Shown: positions 23,607-35,715 of the stretch, in pieces
Layout of the letters: the number at the start of each line of letters is the position of its first letter
Position numbering within the stretch: position 1 is the stretch's first letter
NCBI GenBank assembly: GCA_022453515.1
Contig: JAJNNY010000024.1
Coordinates: forward strand, 474,139 to 538,138
Reading direction: 5' to 3'
DNA from: Astrocystis sublimbata
Taxonomy: Eukaryota; Ascomycota; Sordariomycetes; Xylariales; Xylariaceae
DNA length: 64,000 nucleotides
Notes under the pieces: model-generated
What the model was told of the DNA's origin: nothing
Seen by the model: only the letters and a program-made list of their open reading frames with translations
Database searches by the model: none
Translations under genes and position numbers: made by a program

Positions 23607-23643
23607 TTTGTGTGTGTGTGCGTGTGTGTGTGTGTGTGTGTGT
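23607..23643. repeat. (GT)n microsatellite
   Basis: A run of GT dinucleotides with one GC interruption, in the presumed 5' leader or promoter of the minus-strand coiled-coil protein gene. GGGAGG-type purine runs lie next to it. Confidence 0.85.
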
Positions 23644-24144
23644 AGTGTGTAGCTAAGAGGTTGCCTTAGGGAGGTAAGTAAGTAAGAAGTACCTAGGTTA
23701 GGTAGGTTGGAGGTAGCGGGAGGTAGGAGGGAGACCGGTTTTGTGTAACTTTAAGGACACTACGTCATAGCGACTCGACGTGGGCAAAGACGAAGCTCCT
23801 CGGGATTCTCTCATTTGAGCCTCAACATGCAGACTTCCACCTACATGTACTCGAATTCTCAGTTTGTAGACCACACAATCGTGATGTCATTCCAGTGTAA
23901 TAGTGTCAACGGGAAAAACCCACAAGTAAGCCACTGCCAAGGGACTGACTGGTATTGTTACCTACGCGTCCGCAACACAGGACCTTATGCTCCGAAAGAA
24001 GCCTATTCCTCGAAAAGTGTGCTCTGGAAGCATTCGGTTAGACTGTCATAGAACTTGGAAGCCCAACAAAAGAACGATGGCATGTCCGAAAACGATATAG
24101 CGAAACTGCAGTGCGTACATTAGGTATTTCTACGAGTAGACGGT

Positions 24145-25802
24145 CTACAATTTCGCCTTGCCCCAGGTCCCGCCTGTCTCATCCTTCGAGGTAGCTAGCG
24201 CGTTGCGTCTACTATCACCCCCATGGCGGATCTTGGAAGGAGCATCGAAAACGTTCGCGTTGGCCTTCTCTTGCCGGTCGCCCGTCTCGACGTAATCCCG
24301 TTCGCCTTCACCGACGTACAGTTGGCGCGGTCGCCAGATCTTCACTCCAGAAGCGCTCAGCATCATCTGGCGCCAATGAGCCAGCCAGCCCACGCAGCGC
24401 GGAACGGCAAACAGAACTGGATAGAAGTCCAGGGGAAAGCCCATCGCTTGGTATATGAGCCCCGAATAGAAGTCAACATTCGGATAGAGGTTGCGGCTGC
24501 GCATGAACTCGCTCTTGCGCGCATAATCCGCAAGTGTCAACGCCGTATCCAAGAGCTTGTTTCGTCCTGTGACTTGGAACACCTCGTCGGCGAGTGTGCG
24601 AATCGCTGTCGAACGAGGATCGGTCGATTTATAGACACGATGGCCGAAACCCACCAGTACGCGTTCTCGGCGCTCAACCTTGTCCATAAATGCCGGCACA
24701 TTCTCCGGTGACCCGATCTCCATTAGCATGCGTATCGCGCTTTCAGACGCACCGCCGTGCGAAGGGCCATAGAGCGCCGCGCATCCCGCCGCAACAACAC
24801 TGAACGGATCGACCAGCGAGCTGCCCACCTGCAACACCGAGCTTGTACTACAGTTTACCTCGTGATCGGCGTGGATGATGAAGAGGACGTCCAGCGCCTT
24901 CTCCAGCACGGGATGGGGTCGGTAGTCACTACCAGAGAGGTAATCTAGTAGATAAAGGAGGTTCCCTGTGTAGGACAAGCCCTGAACGGGGCGGTTGAAA
25001 GGTCGGCCTTGTCGCATTCTGTATGACGCAGCTGCCAGGGTTGGCGCCTTAGCGATGATACGTAGAATCTGCTTGTCGAGTAGTTGCAGAGATGCCAGAT
25101 CCCCCGTGGCCGCATTCGTATACAATTTTTGTCCAGCGAGGGAGGGATTGGCTTCAGGGGCGAAGGCACCCATCGTAGCAAACGCCGAGGTTAACATAGA
25201 CATAGGGTGCGAATCGTATCGGAACGACTTGAACATGCCTTCGATATCGGAATGGATATGGTTGTGGTGCATGACCTCATGTTGCCAGCTTTCATACTGT
25301 GAGGCCGTCGGCAGCTCGCCATAAATGAGAAGAAAGGCTGTTTCAAGAAAATTGCTCTTCTTGACAAGCTGCTCAATGGGGTACCCGCGATAGCGTAGAA
25401 TGCCTTCTTGCCCACTGATATAGGTAATCTTGCTCTGGATTACGGCTGTGTTCATGTAGGCCGGGTCATACAACCCTAGAGGATTTTTTTAAGTGTTAAC
25501 CATCGCGGCTTATGATGGATGAGCTTCCGGAGAAGCTCAGCAGTTCGGGATACACGAGCGCATCGCATCGCCGCGCCGTCTGATTGACCTTTATAAGAGG
25601 AATGAAGTAAATGGTGGGTTTACGAACTGAGGCCTTGCTCCGTCTCATCTTCCTTTCGGTCGTTCCCTTGCTCGGCTTTGATCTTCTTAAACTCTGTTGC
25701 CAATATTGAATTGTTCTTGACAGGTATTTCGTAAACCTTGTTGGTTCGATTGTCCACTACCGTCAGTGACTGGCGAGGCTTTTGTTTGGAAACTACCGCC
25801 AT
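24145..25802 (-). CDS. Citrate synthase, bacterial-type, peroxisomal (C-terminal AKL)
   Basis: Condenses acetyl-CoA with oxaloacetate to citrate. The 501-aa chain ends in AKL, a type-1 peroxisomal signal, so a role in the glyoxylate cycle or in exporting peroxisomal acetyl units is inferred. Exons are 25628-25802 and 24145-25475. The intron 25476-25627 must use a GTTCGT donor to give GLRLYDPAYMNT; the stronger-looking GTAAAC six bases on breaks the frame. The true start is the ATG at 25802; a GTG two codons upstream was rejected. Active-site signatures are HADHEVNCSTSS, GPSHGGASE, GFGHRVYKSTDPR (His) and YPNVDFYSGLIYQAMG (Asp). These match the type II bacterial-like class rather than fungal mitochondrial CIT1. 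A 2-methylcitrate or alkylcitrate synthase role cannot be excluded from sequence. Confidence 0.9.
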
Positions 25803-27947
25803 GCTCACGAGTAGCGAGAGGCCTTCTGTGTTGGAATTGTCAAAAAGATCACACTAGGTATTCCGCTGGTTTGCTACATGCGCCGATCGAGATTTGGGCT
25901 GTAGGGCAATGAGGAAACAGAAAGTTGCGGTGTCCTTCTAGCTGTTTGACGCTTGGTAGATCAGTAATTATTTGGTTCCGGAAAATGTCACAAGCAGCCG
26001 ACAGGCTCCCGTCGGTTCGAGACAGCATACGACGCACTGTACAGTCTACCAGCATACATACATCTCTCAGCGTACTGTTTTGGTACCTAATTGAGGCTGT
26101 ATTAGTCAAGCCGAGGCTTACAGTAGACCCAGGTGCCAGCTTGACGGGTCACGGGTGCCTTCGGCTCGGCATTCACTCCGAGGCACAGAGGGAAGACCTC
26201 CCCCCACCCCCTTTTCCTATGTACTTTCTGTGCCATACCTACCAGTAATACCTCGGTACGGCGTAAACGCATGCAGTCCCAGCGCCACAATGTGGCTGTA
26301 TCTTAAGTGAGTGGCTTTACCGTGTTCTACTACAGTACATTCCCCCTACCTAGGCCCTACTTGGAGCGAGCCCGGCTTCTCTATAATTCAATTCACCCGC
26401 GACATCAGCGACTGAAAATGCGCTTTAATGGACTATTGGTGTTGGTCGCAACCGTCTTCGACCTGCAAATGCATAACGACCTCGAGACCGTCGTGCAAGT
26501 CTCAACAGCCGAGAGAGCCAACCTTGAAGGATGTATTGATACTAAGTAATCGACAAGATCACGGGCCAAGTGACGAGAGAACAGCTCCAAATTGGAGGTA
26601 GTACATATCGCGATGTCTGAGTGGGCCTGCTGGCAGGTGGCACTGTCGCCTTTATGCTGAATGTTATGGCTAAGTCGCAATCCGACGCGGTCCGATCAAT
26701 CAACTGTTTGCTCTGCCTCGTATCCGCCGCAAAACATACACAGAACGTGACAGGCCTAGGAGTACTGTATTGAAACCGCCATCGACACCGACCTCTAGCC
26801 ATGGACGTTGATATGGGGCCTCCTTCCTAGTTGGACTCTTTACGACCGAAATAGTTAGGTGGATTTTAGGTTGATGGATGTGCTTGCGCATTAGAATCTA
26901 CCTAGTAGCATGGCATCCTCGCCATATAACGTACATACATAACCTACCTAAGGTAGTATAGGCAGGTAGGTATATTATAAAGTTAGCGTGATGGCTGCAA
27001 GTACCTAGGTGCAACATCCTCCATCACAGACTTACAGTATTCGATACCTATCCTCTGCTGATTCATAGCTTTTCATCAATGGTTGGGGGCTGATGATGCC
27101 TAGGTAATAGACAAGAACATGGCCGCGCTCTCCCTCAATGCAAACCAGGCTGCTGGCGACAAACCCGAAGACATCGTTGACTTGGTTCGGCTCATCTTTG
27201 GCGATACATGGTGGGACCAATTGGAACCCTGTTCAATAAGTGCATGTGGCCAGGGAGTGCCTTCTCTTAGTTCATATGAATGATAGATCATTTTTACAGC
27301 GTGGGATTGATCACGGATGTACTCAGATGCTTCAAGCTGAGGTCGTTACCACCACCGAGGGTGAATGTACTTATACCACAGCCTCTCTGTCACCTCTCGA
27401 GTAACTGTAGCAACACCAACCACCAGCTTTTATCCACGATCGACTCGTCCAAGACATTCCTCAAAAAGCTTGAATTAATCAAGCTTTGCCAAGGATCAAG
27501 TGGTGTAAGATAGCACCGCCAGAAACCTGCCTGATGTGGCATAGCTGACAGTCGAGACAGTCAGCCCTGGAATGCAGGCTACCGAGTCAGGCATGCGCAT
27601 AACATCAACATGCTTGTTCGCATCGTTCGGTCATCTATACTAGTATGACAAGATTGGCTCCTCCGAACATGCATTGGATCTCCTTCCTTATCGCATCATC
27701 GGAAGCGCCCGTGACACCGCATTAGGTTGGCTTGCACCGGGCTAGAGATTGGCCAAGATATCTCGAGATAGAGGCAAGCTGTGAATGGACAGGCCATCTA
27801 TTTCCGTCTACTACGGTGCCATCAGCTCGTGATAGCAGACTCATAAGTACCCAACGATCCCGCGCGACCTGTCTCGTTCTTTGTATCCTTGTGTTGCATC
27901 ATCCGACTCGTTACCGCTCTCCAAGAAATTTGACTTCAATCAGCATC
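25803..27947. other. 2.1-kb gene-poor interval (divergent promoters)
   Basis: Between the citrate synthase start and the deuterolysin start. It carries a cluster of ACCTACCT/TAGGTAC motifs near 26930-27010 and no ORF with family features. Confidence 0.5.
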
Positions 27948-29394
27948 ATGATCTCAAATATTCTCCCTGTTGTCGCCCTTGCCGGCGCGGCCATGGCAGC
28001 CTGCCCTCTGTCCGTCGAAATCACTGGAGCCAATCACCATATTGCCCAAGTCGCGGTCACTAACACCGCCAACGAGGCTGTTACCGTCTTTAAGGGCAAC
28101 ACTGTCCTCCTTGACCATTCGACGAAAGATCTCCATGTAACCGACGCTGCTGGCAAATCTCTCCCTTTTGAGGGTAGCTACGTCAAATATCGACGAGTCG
28201 GTATTGCCTCTGAAATGTTCCAGACCATGTAAGTGGCTCTCAGAGTTGATCATTTCTTCTTTAAACAACCTTACCCAAATGAACCGTTCCTCGTGGGTTA
28301 TGGTGGCAATTGAAACAGCCGGTGTGCCTGGAGTACTTTGAAGCGACAATGACTGACCTTTGAAACTCAATAGCCAACCTGGTGAGACTGTCAACACAAC
28401 CGTCAATGCAGCAACGACCTACAGATTGGCTGGCATTGATCAGGCTCATGTCTCTGCTCTGCAGGGCTTCCACTACGTGACTGGGAACACTGCTCCCGAT
28501 TCATTGAGAGACACCGAGTACTGCGAGGTTACTTCCAATTCCATGAGAATTCACCCTGACCAGAAGAAAGTCGCCTTGTAAGTCCGGTTTCTGGTACCGA
28601 GGAATTTGGCTATCCTGGGATCTAACATGGTATAAGGGATCATCTATCTGCTCGGGCCGAACCCATCTCCAACTCGCGTATTCAAAAGCGCAACGTCAGA
28701 TTCAGCTCCTGCAGCAGCTCGCAGACTTCGACTTTAACCACGAGTGTCAACGATGCCATCTCCATGTCTAACAAAGCTAAGACGGCAGCCGGAAGTGCCG
28801 CTTACTACTTCACCACCTGGTTTAGGTCGACCTCGGTGACCTCCAAGGTGCAAAGCATCTACAGCAGTGTAGCTGGAGTGCAAACAACATCGCCGACTAT
28901 CTCTTGCGCGGACACATACAACGGCTGTTCTGATGGCAGCGCTCTCCTATAGTGAGTACATCAAACAAATAAGATGTTCCAGGGCTACCCTTGGCTCCAG
29001 TATTGAGATCACAATCGCTAACGCTAGGTGTTTTAACAGTACCGTTCCATCTGCTAACGTCGTTGTGCCATGCGCCAACAACGGCTTTTGGCAATTTCCG
29101 GAGTTTGCCTCAAACTGCGCTGACGATGACTACGACAAAGCTGGCTCTATCCTCCATGAGTTTACACATCTTGTCCGTTCCCCCACCTCCCATTACCTTC
29201 TTCAAAGTATAAGCCGGAAAGAGTTTGTTTCCATGGACATCGATGCTGACTCTTAGACTCCACAGTACGGTACCGACGACTATGCCTACGGCCAATCTGC
29301 AGCGAAGCAGCTTTCGGCTTCGCAGGCGGCTGCGAACGCCGACACGTACGAGATCTATGCTGGTAGCGTCAGACTCGGCGGCTGCAGCAGCTAG
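27948..29394 (+). CDS. Deuterolysin, secreted M35 zinc metalloprotease
   Basis: A secreted neutral metalloprotease preproenzyme of 356 aa. Five exons: 27948-28228, 28374-28577, 28637-28951, 29040-29172 and 29257-29394, with introns of 145, 59, 88 and 84 bp. The start gives a clean signal peptide (MISNILPVVALAGAAMAA). A propeptide of about 170 residues ends at a Kex2-like site, SRIQKR, before NVRFSSCSS. The mature part has the zinc motif HEFTH and, after the last intron, GTDDYAYG, the aspzincin GTxDxxYG signature carrying the third zinc ligand. Cysteines typical of the family are present. The last intron uses a weak GTCCGT donor, but it is needed to reach GTDDYAYG. The gene converges on a GH3 glucosidase with a 507-bp gap. 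Confidence 0.93.
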
Positions 29395-29901
29395 ATGACA
29401 TATTTGAAGATCGGAAGGCTTGTATACAGAACATACGAATTAGAGACGAGTTTCTTTTCGACACACCTTAATGGACCTTATCGAATATAAGCGATGCGAT
29501 TGCCCACGGCTCACTGACCTGTAGCCGTGGGCGAGTTGTGAACCAAAGCCTCGAGTAACTTGCCTATCGGATAATTTGAGACACATCTCGTGTTGTATTA
29601 TATGTCGCCATATGGGGGTGTGTCTTAGGTGACTATTAGCCTCTGGCTACCCAACCCCTAAAAAGGTTGGGGGCGTTGTGACTGGTAATGACGCTGCGTT
29701 CCCTTGACGCATGTTCATTTTGTGACCTCAAATCATCATTTATTACCACATGCAAATGAATTGCACAATGGGGCAACCGTACGATATTTATTTCATAGTT
29801 ACGGACATTACTAATGACTGTCATGCTGTGCGTCGCAATGTCATACCTTCATCCCGTGCTAGTATTCCTAGGTCGTCGGTGAGCGTGCAGCAAGAGGAAC
29901 C
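29395..29901. other. Convergent intergenic region
   Basis: A 507-bp spacer between the deuterolysin and GH3 stop codons. A GC-rich inverted repeat at about 29498-29530 (TTGCCCACGGCTCAC ... GTAGCCGTGGGCGAG) could form a hairpin in the deuterolysin 3' end. No gene seen. Confidence 0.5.
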
Positions 29902-32644
29902 TTATACCTCGATAGTGTCTGTAATTCTGATGTCGCGGCTACTCGCACCTAGGTGCATGGTATAATTGCCTATCTGGACAACCCACGCTTGTGCTACCAC
30001 ATCCCATACGCTGAAGTCTCGCCTCGTCAAATCAAAATGTACGGTCGTGGACTCATTCGGACGCAAAAGCGATGTCTTCACGAAACCGCGAAGCTGCTTC
30101 GGTGGACTGTCTGGTATACCAAGATAAAGTTGTGCAATCTCAGCGCCTTCTACAGACCCGATGTTGGTGACTCGCGCTTCTGCTCTGGCGATTACTTCCC
30201 ATAAGTCATCGTCTGATGACGATATGTATTGGTCTTCAGCAAGGTTGGAAAAGCTTTGGGAAGACTGGATAGAAAACGATGAATACTGGAATTCGGTATA
30301 GCTCAGGCCATAACCGAACTCATAACGCGGCGTCACATTCTTCGCGTCAAAGTCTCGGTAATCGACATAGACACCCTCGGTGTAATCGCACTGGGGATCT
30401 TTGTCGCTGGGCGAGGCGAGGCCACAAGGTTTGTAGACTGAATAGTCACTCTCGTTACGCGCCAGTGTGTATGGGAGTTTGCCGGAGAAGCCAGCTTCCC
30501 CATACAAAAGCTTGACAAGCGCCTCGCCGCTGTCCTGGCCAGGAAGATGCGCCATGATAGTTGCAGTGACGTTGGGATGGTCTATCCATTGGTCCACAAG
30601 CCGAATTCCCGCGGCATGGATGATAACCACCGTGTTGGAGCATTTGGATGCTACGTTCAAGACGAGCCCATCACTGAAATCATCGTGAAGCCCATCACGG
30701 TCCCAACCCTCAGTCGATATCGCGTTAATGAGGACCAGACATACGTCCGAAGCAGCATTCACGTCTGGATTGCCGGACAAAACATCCCAGTTGACCCACG
30801 TACCATCTGCACGGGCGCGGTGTTGAATTGAACTTAGAGGCTGTGTCATCGTCAGTAAGATAATTACAGGAAAGGATGACGGCCAAGGCCTTACGTCAGC
30901 AATGTACGATGGGCCATTCGCACCGGCCCTACCACCTGTGACAACAGTGCCAGCTCTCGCAGCTTGGTCAAAATGCCTCTCTGTGCCAAGTACTGCTTGA
31001 CCCATCTCGGGTGACGAAGTGTACCCCAGCTGGAAAAGGATATCAGTATTCTTGGTGGCAGGGCTAGTTGCATCGTAGCCGAATACGGAGATCATGACTG
31101 GGCTTTTCTTGAATGGTAGTGCATCCTTGTTCTTCACCAAGACATGCCCAGCTATTGCGCCTTCCATGACGATGTCCCTAGATTCGGGAATGCGGGCATC
31201 AATTTGCTCGTGAGGCTGGGTAAGATTCTTCATACCTATCCCTGGCTTGGGAAAATTCTTGTCATCTTGGCCGACAAGATACCAAGCAGCAACGATCCTA
31301 GCTTCGATTTAGCAAGTACGTCTTTGTAGATAAATTGCAAGCTTACCTCGTCGCCATGTCTGTCACCCTCGCCACATCAACAGTGCCATTGTGGACGGCA
31401 TCGGTGAGGTTAGCTCCAAACGAACCGCCTAACGGCATCACCATGTCCAAACCAGCATTCGAGCTATTGACATCATGCTGAGCGTTCCAGTCTAACATCA
31501 CGAACCCGTCAAAGCCCAACTCGGTCTTGAGTACGCCGTTTAATAGTTTGCTGTTCATGCAACCGTACGTGTTGTTGACTCGATTGTATGAGCACACTAA
31601 ACAGATATGATTAATTCATCTATCCCTAGAAACCCGGCCACAATGATATCAAGCAGGAATCAAGCCTTTAGGGATCCCTGGGCCTCCATGCGAGCCCTCG
31701 AACTCGAAAAGGTAGCTGTGTAGGTGAGAGGTATGGGGTGAATTACTTACTGACCGAAGCTGTACCGGCTTTTACGCCATCCATGAAAGGCCATAGATAG
31801 AACTCATGGAGTGTCTTGTCATCAATGTTAGAAGAAGCCGCTTCTACCCCGAAATAGGGACGTCTATAAGTCTCTTGCTCGTTGCCAATCATATGCTAGA
31901 TCGAACGCGTCAACGGTGCGTCAGTGGTGCGTAGGGAACGAAAAGAAGCACCTTAAGAGTGGCGATCACTCCAGCATCTTGATGGCCAACGATACTCTTA
32001 GCAACGAGTTGGCCAGAAAGGTAGGGGTCTACGGAAAAGCCTTCCCAATTTCGACCGCCAAGTGGCGTTCGCCCAAGAGGGCCAGCGTTGGGTCCTAGCA
32101 AGACATTGACTATTCGTTACGTGTTAGGTTATCAACATCGGCCCAAGTGAGAAATGCTCAACTCACCTCCCTTAGCCCGGAACTCCTTGCCCATGTAGAG
32201 TCCTCTTTGATAGGTCAAATTCTTGTCCCAGCTAGCACCAACATGGAGGGCAGAGGGGAACGAGGTGACCAAGTCCGTCGCACGGATTCCGTTCCCAGCA
32301 TCGTGAAGACATAGACCAGGCCAGTCAAGTCTCGGAACAGTGCCGGTATTTCCAGCACAAGTGTTGTCTGGAACGGTAAAGCCACGCGTTACGTTTGCCT
32401 TCTCCTCTAAGGTCATTTGGCTAACGAGTTCCCTCGCGCGATCATAGGCATCGGCCCAGATATTAATCCCCTTCCCCGGGGCTTTGAGAAGTATAGTTGT
32501 TAGCGCTCTGGGCAATCAACTAGAGTGATCACGGAATTTCGGCAGCTTACGAGATGGATAGGTTGGAGGCGATGTCGCATATTCGAATGTGACTGGGATG
32601 GCAGCCAGCAGTATCTGCAGCGACAAGATTAACGAGGACCACAT
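29902..32644 (-). CDS. Secreted GH3 beta-glucosidase with fibronectin-III-like C-domain
   Basis: Releases glucose from cellobiose and aryl-beta-glucosides during plant-polymer breakdown. It is 767 aa from seven exons: 32551-32644, 32167-32481, 31952-32109, 31751-31895, 31347-31596, 30895-31297 and 29902-30840. The six introns are 69, 57, 56, 154, 49 and 54 bp; the last is in frame with no stop and is easily missed. An N-terminal signal peptide ([17 protein letters not shown]) is present. GH3 landmarks are [43 protein letters not shown] and [13 protein letters not shown], where the Asp is the expected nucleophile. The C-domain has [19 protein letters not shown], and the FnIII-like end has [16 protein letters not shown]. 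Many NxS/T sites suggest glycosylation. The LDW triplet, where SDW is usual, is a small oddity. Confidence 0.92.
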
Positions 32645-35600
32645 CACAACACGGGTTAAGATATGGGCATAGCTGATCTAAAAGTCATTCCAACACGAGG
32701 TGTAGTGCTTGTTGGTCAACCTGATTCTGAAAAGTATCATGGAGGTTGGGTTGGGGCTGGAGTGAATACTTAAGGCTTGGCGTAAGACTTGGGTGACCTT
32801 TGCGGACCCGGCGGTCACGCTTGGTGAGTACAGCAAACGCGGGGCAGCACTGACCGCTTATACAGAAGACCCAGAAACAAAAACTGGATTGGATAGTATG
32901 TACATACAGACCTAGGCCTACATGATTCGGTCACTGGAGTCTTGTAATGTGCGTATATAGACTTCTTATTGGTATAATTAGTTGTAGGGTGGGTTATTCT
33001 TCGTTACAGATGCAGGTATAATACCTACCTAGGCATGCCACTTGCTAAGCAAAAAGCATCTTTTATCTAAACATTCCACGCAATTTTTGATGATTTTTAT
33101 GTTCATGTTCACGCTAAGTATCAGTATCGTAATATGGAATACGGGAACGCAGCTTAAATAGTGAAGGGACTGATTAGGTTGGAGTTCTTCATCAGTTTAA
33201 TGAGAGAGGACGCACGGTTTAGCTATAGCTTGGTACTACAGATCTGAAAACTTGAATCAAACACACAACCTACTATCAAATGTCGCTGAACTAACTTCGG
33301 CTAGTTGATGATCTAATCCACTCATTCTCGGTTGGTTGTTGTTACCCTTCATTTCAACCCTTCCTCACAGTTTCCCCTATATGAGATTAATACTGCGCGA
33401 GTATAATCATACGAAAACCAAGAATCGAAGATCCCATGAAGATGACATGAACTCTGAAGCATGTTAGCAGAACCGACCAGAATATGCTAGATTCATTTTC
33501 TTACAGTCATACTTGCATCTCGGACATCTACCGCGCTTGGTTATCCCCGGCAACTGACGAAGTTCCGGGCTCATAATGTTGCAAACCATTCCCGTAGCGA
33601 TTCGTTGACACATTTCCGTGATTTCGCGCTGTTTGAAACTATGCTTCGCCGACTCCTTGCACTCTGCGTACACGTATGGACGATACATGAATTTACACAT
33701 CGTGGCAGGGTGGGTGGACGATAGGAGAATGGTTGAGAACTGGCTTTGTTGGACTTCAGTTAATTCCGTCTTTTAATCTAGGTCGGGTGAGGGTGAAGAA
33801 TATGGGTAGAGGATGGATTGGAAGTCATCGATGAAAATCTTGCCTAGGTTTCTGTTCAAGAGATGAGCTCACCTTCTTCGCTGCCATCTTTGCGTGACCT
33901 ACTCTTCTTTGGCGCCCATCTGCCCTCTGTCGCACCGTGTAGCCGCTGTGCGAAAAGTCAAGGACTGTGATACATTTTCTTTGCTGGGGTCCTAGAACGA
34001 GCTCCGGTCTACTGTTCACCCTTGGCGTGGCACTGATTTACACGTGGATAATCACTTGGTTTCGTCGGTGGCCACCAAATAAAATGTTCGCAAGCTAGGA
34101 GGAATGATGGCCACCAGTACCTTTCATACGACTCAATATCCCGTGGTGCTCAAGTGTGGCGATGACAGTGTCATTTTATGGTGCTGGCCAGATGAGGAGC
34201 ACCGTTTTGTTATGAGGTGTCAAGTGATTGATCCCAAGACACTTACAGGTTCGCAGGTTGGTATCATAACGTTACACCTGTGGCATGAAACCGAAAGAAT
34301 AAAGACAGTAGTGAGTATTTATGTCGTACAACTTATGGTTTGAATGCTATGATTGGAAGGAAGCTCTGCAGACGTTTGCTCGATGAAATCCGCATATTAC
34401 CCGAGCCAAGCCGCTGTGTTGGTGTTAACACCAGTTACAACTGAGGTTATGAATATCTATCGGGGTGTATCATACAACATGAGAATATGTGTAAAGGGAC
34501 GATTCCATGAGAATGATTTCTTTGGTGAATCGCCAAAGTATACTCAAGTCATCTGTATCTCCATGGCTTGTGCTACATGCAACCCTGGGCCACCCTATCC
34601 AGCTAGGTCAGCCTAGAGATATGTAGAACGCAGCGAGATTTAGCTCTCAGTTTCTAATGTCAATATGTTGTACAAATCCTTCAGCTAGGACTGAGCCTCC
34701 AGGCCACCCTCAAGCAGAATGTAGGTTGCCCCTCAATACTAATTCTCCGGCAGCACTTCACCGTTACGCTGAAGCCATATCTTCTGACGAACTAATATTG
34801 TGAGATATGCGTAGAAACTAAATGTAGGTGCGTACTTGAAAGAGTCAAACCTCATAAGAAGACTCCATGAACGACTTGATACTTGTTGTAATAGTGTGAC
34901 CACCTCTCTCGAAGCTTTGACTCTGGTCAACCGAAGCGTGGCCTCTCAGCTTTAGACATTGACTTGATTTGAAACGAAACTCTTGACGGAACTATCGAGA
35001 TCTCCAGACCAGACGCTTATAAGGAAACCGAGTAAAAGGTGTTAGACAGAAAAACTAGAACACTTCCATTGTCAGGTGCCACGGTAGACCGTAGCATGAG
35101 CATCAACTGTTACATTTCAGGCACTGCTAGCGCCAGGCAAAATCTTCCAGTTCTACAACAAGCGACAAGCCCCTGTCTTCACAACGGTAACAGGCATGAC
35201 AGGTTGACTATGGCGGTGGAATTATCTGGCATCACCGGAATGAGTAAGGCAGTCAGTCATGAGGTATGATGACCGATTGGGAGGATCGACGTTGGGGACA
35301 GGGCTGGCTCGCCTGGCGGGCTAGTGGAGAAAGGCGTAATAAGCACTTACCTCCCTAGGTTAGGCGGTACCTATGTAGGTAATAGTAGGGGTTCAATATG
35401 GAGGGCAGCGTACCTAAGCTCCACTTAACCACGGCAAGCTTTGGCGGCGAGGGGTACCCCTCCATCAATGCTGGCTGCCCGCATATACTGGCATGTACCT
35501 AGGTACCTACCAACCAAAGCTGCAGTGGTATTTGGCCTTTGGCCTTTGGCACACGCTGCTGCAACTTTTGCAACCACACCCGCTTAGACCAATTGCTCGA

Positions 35601-35715
35601 GCGCTCCTACTACCTACCATCGATACATAGGTAGTCCGTCCCACTTCACCAGAAGCTGCACTCGATATCCAACCCACCGTGGGCTCAGGCACGCCGGCTG
35701 GGAGAGGCATTCGCC
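32645..35715. other. 3.1-kb gene-poor interval
   Basis: Apart from a tentative 78-codon ORF at 33464-33700 I found no credible gene. ORFs at 34104-34343 and 34353-34616 lack domain features and neighbouring exons. The right part carries TAGGTACC motifs (35350-35380, and TGTACCTAGGTACCTACC at about 35494). Confidence 0.5.
33464..33700 (-). CDS. Tentative Cys-rich mini-protein
   Basis: A single open frame of 78 codons from an ATG at 33700. It has seven cysteines, including an N-terminal MCKFMYRPYVYAEC and a CPRC knuckle followed by KYDC, so zinc binding is possible. It has no signal peptide, so it does not look like a secreted effector. The MCxF...CPxC layout resembles short orphan proteins common in ascomycetes, but I do not recognise a family. 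It sits alone in a gene-poor interval and could be a chance ORF. Confidence 0.38.
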   Translation of the reverse strand: MCKFMYRPYVYAECKESAKHSFKQREITEMCQRIATGMVCNIMSPELRQLPGITKRGRCPRCKYDCKKMNLAYSGRFC

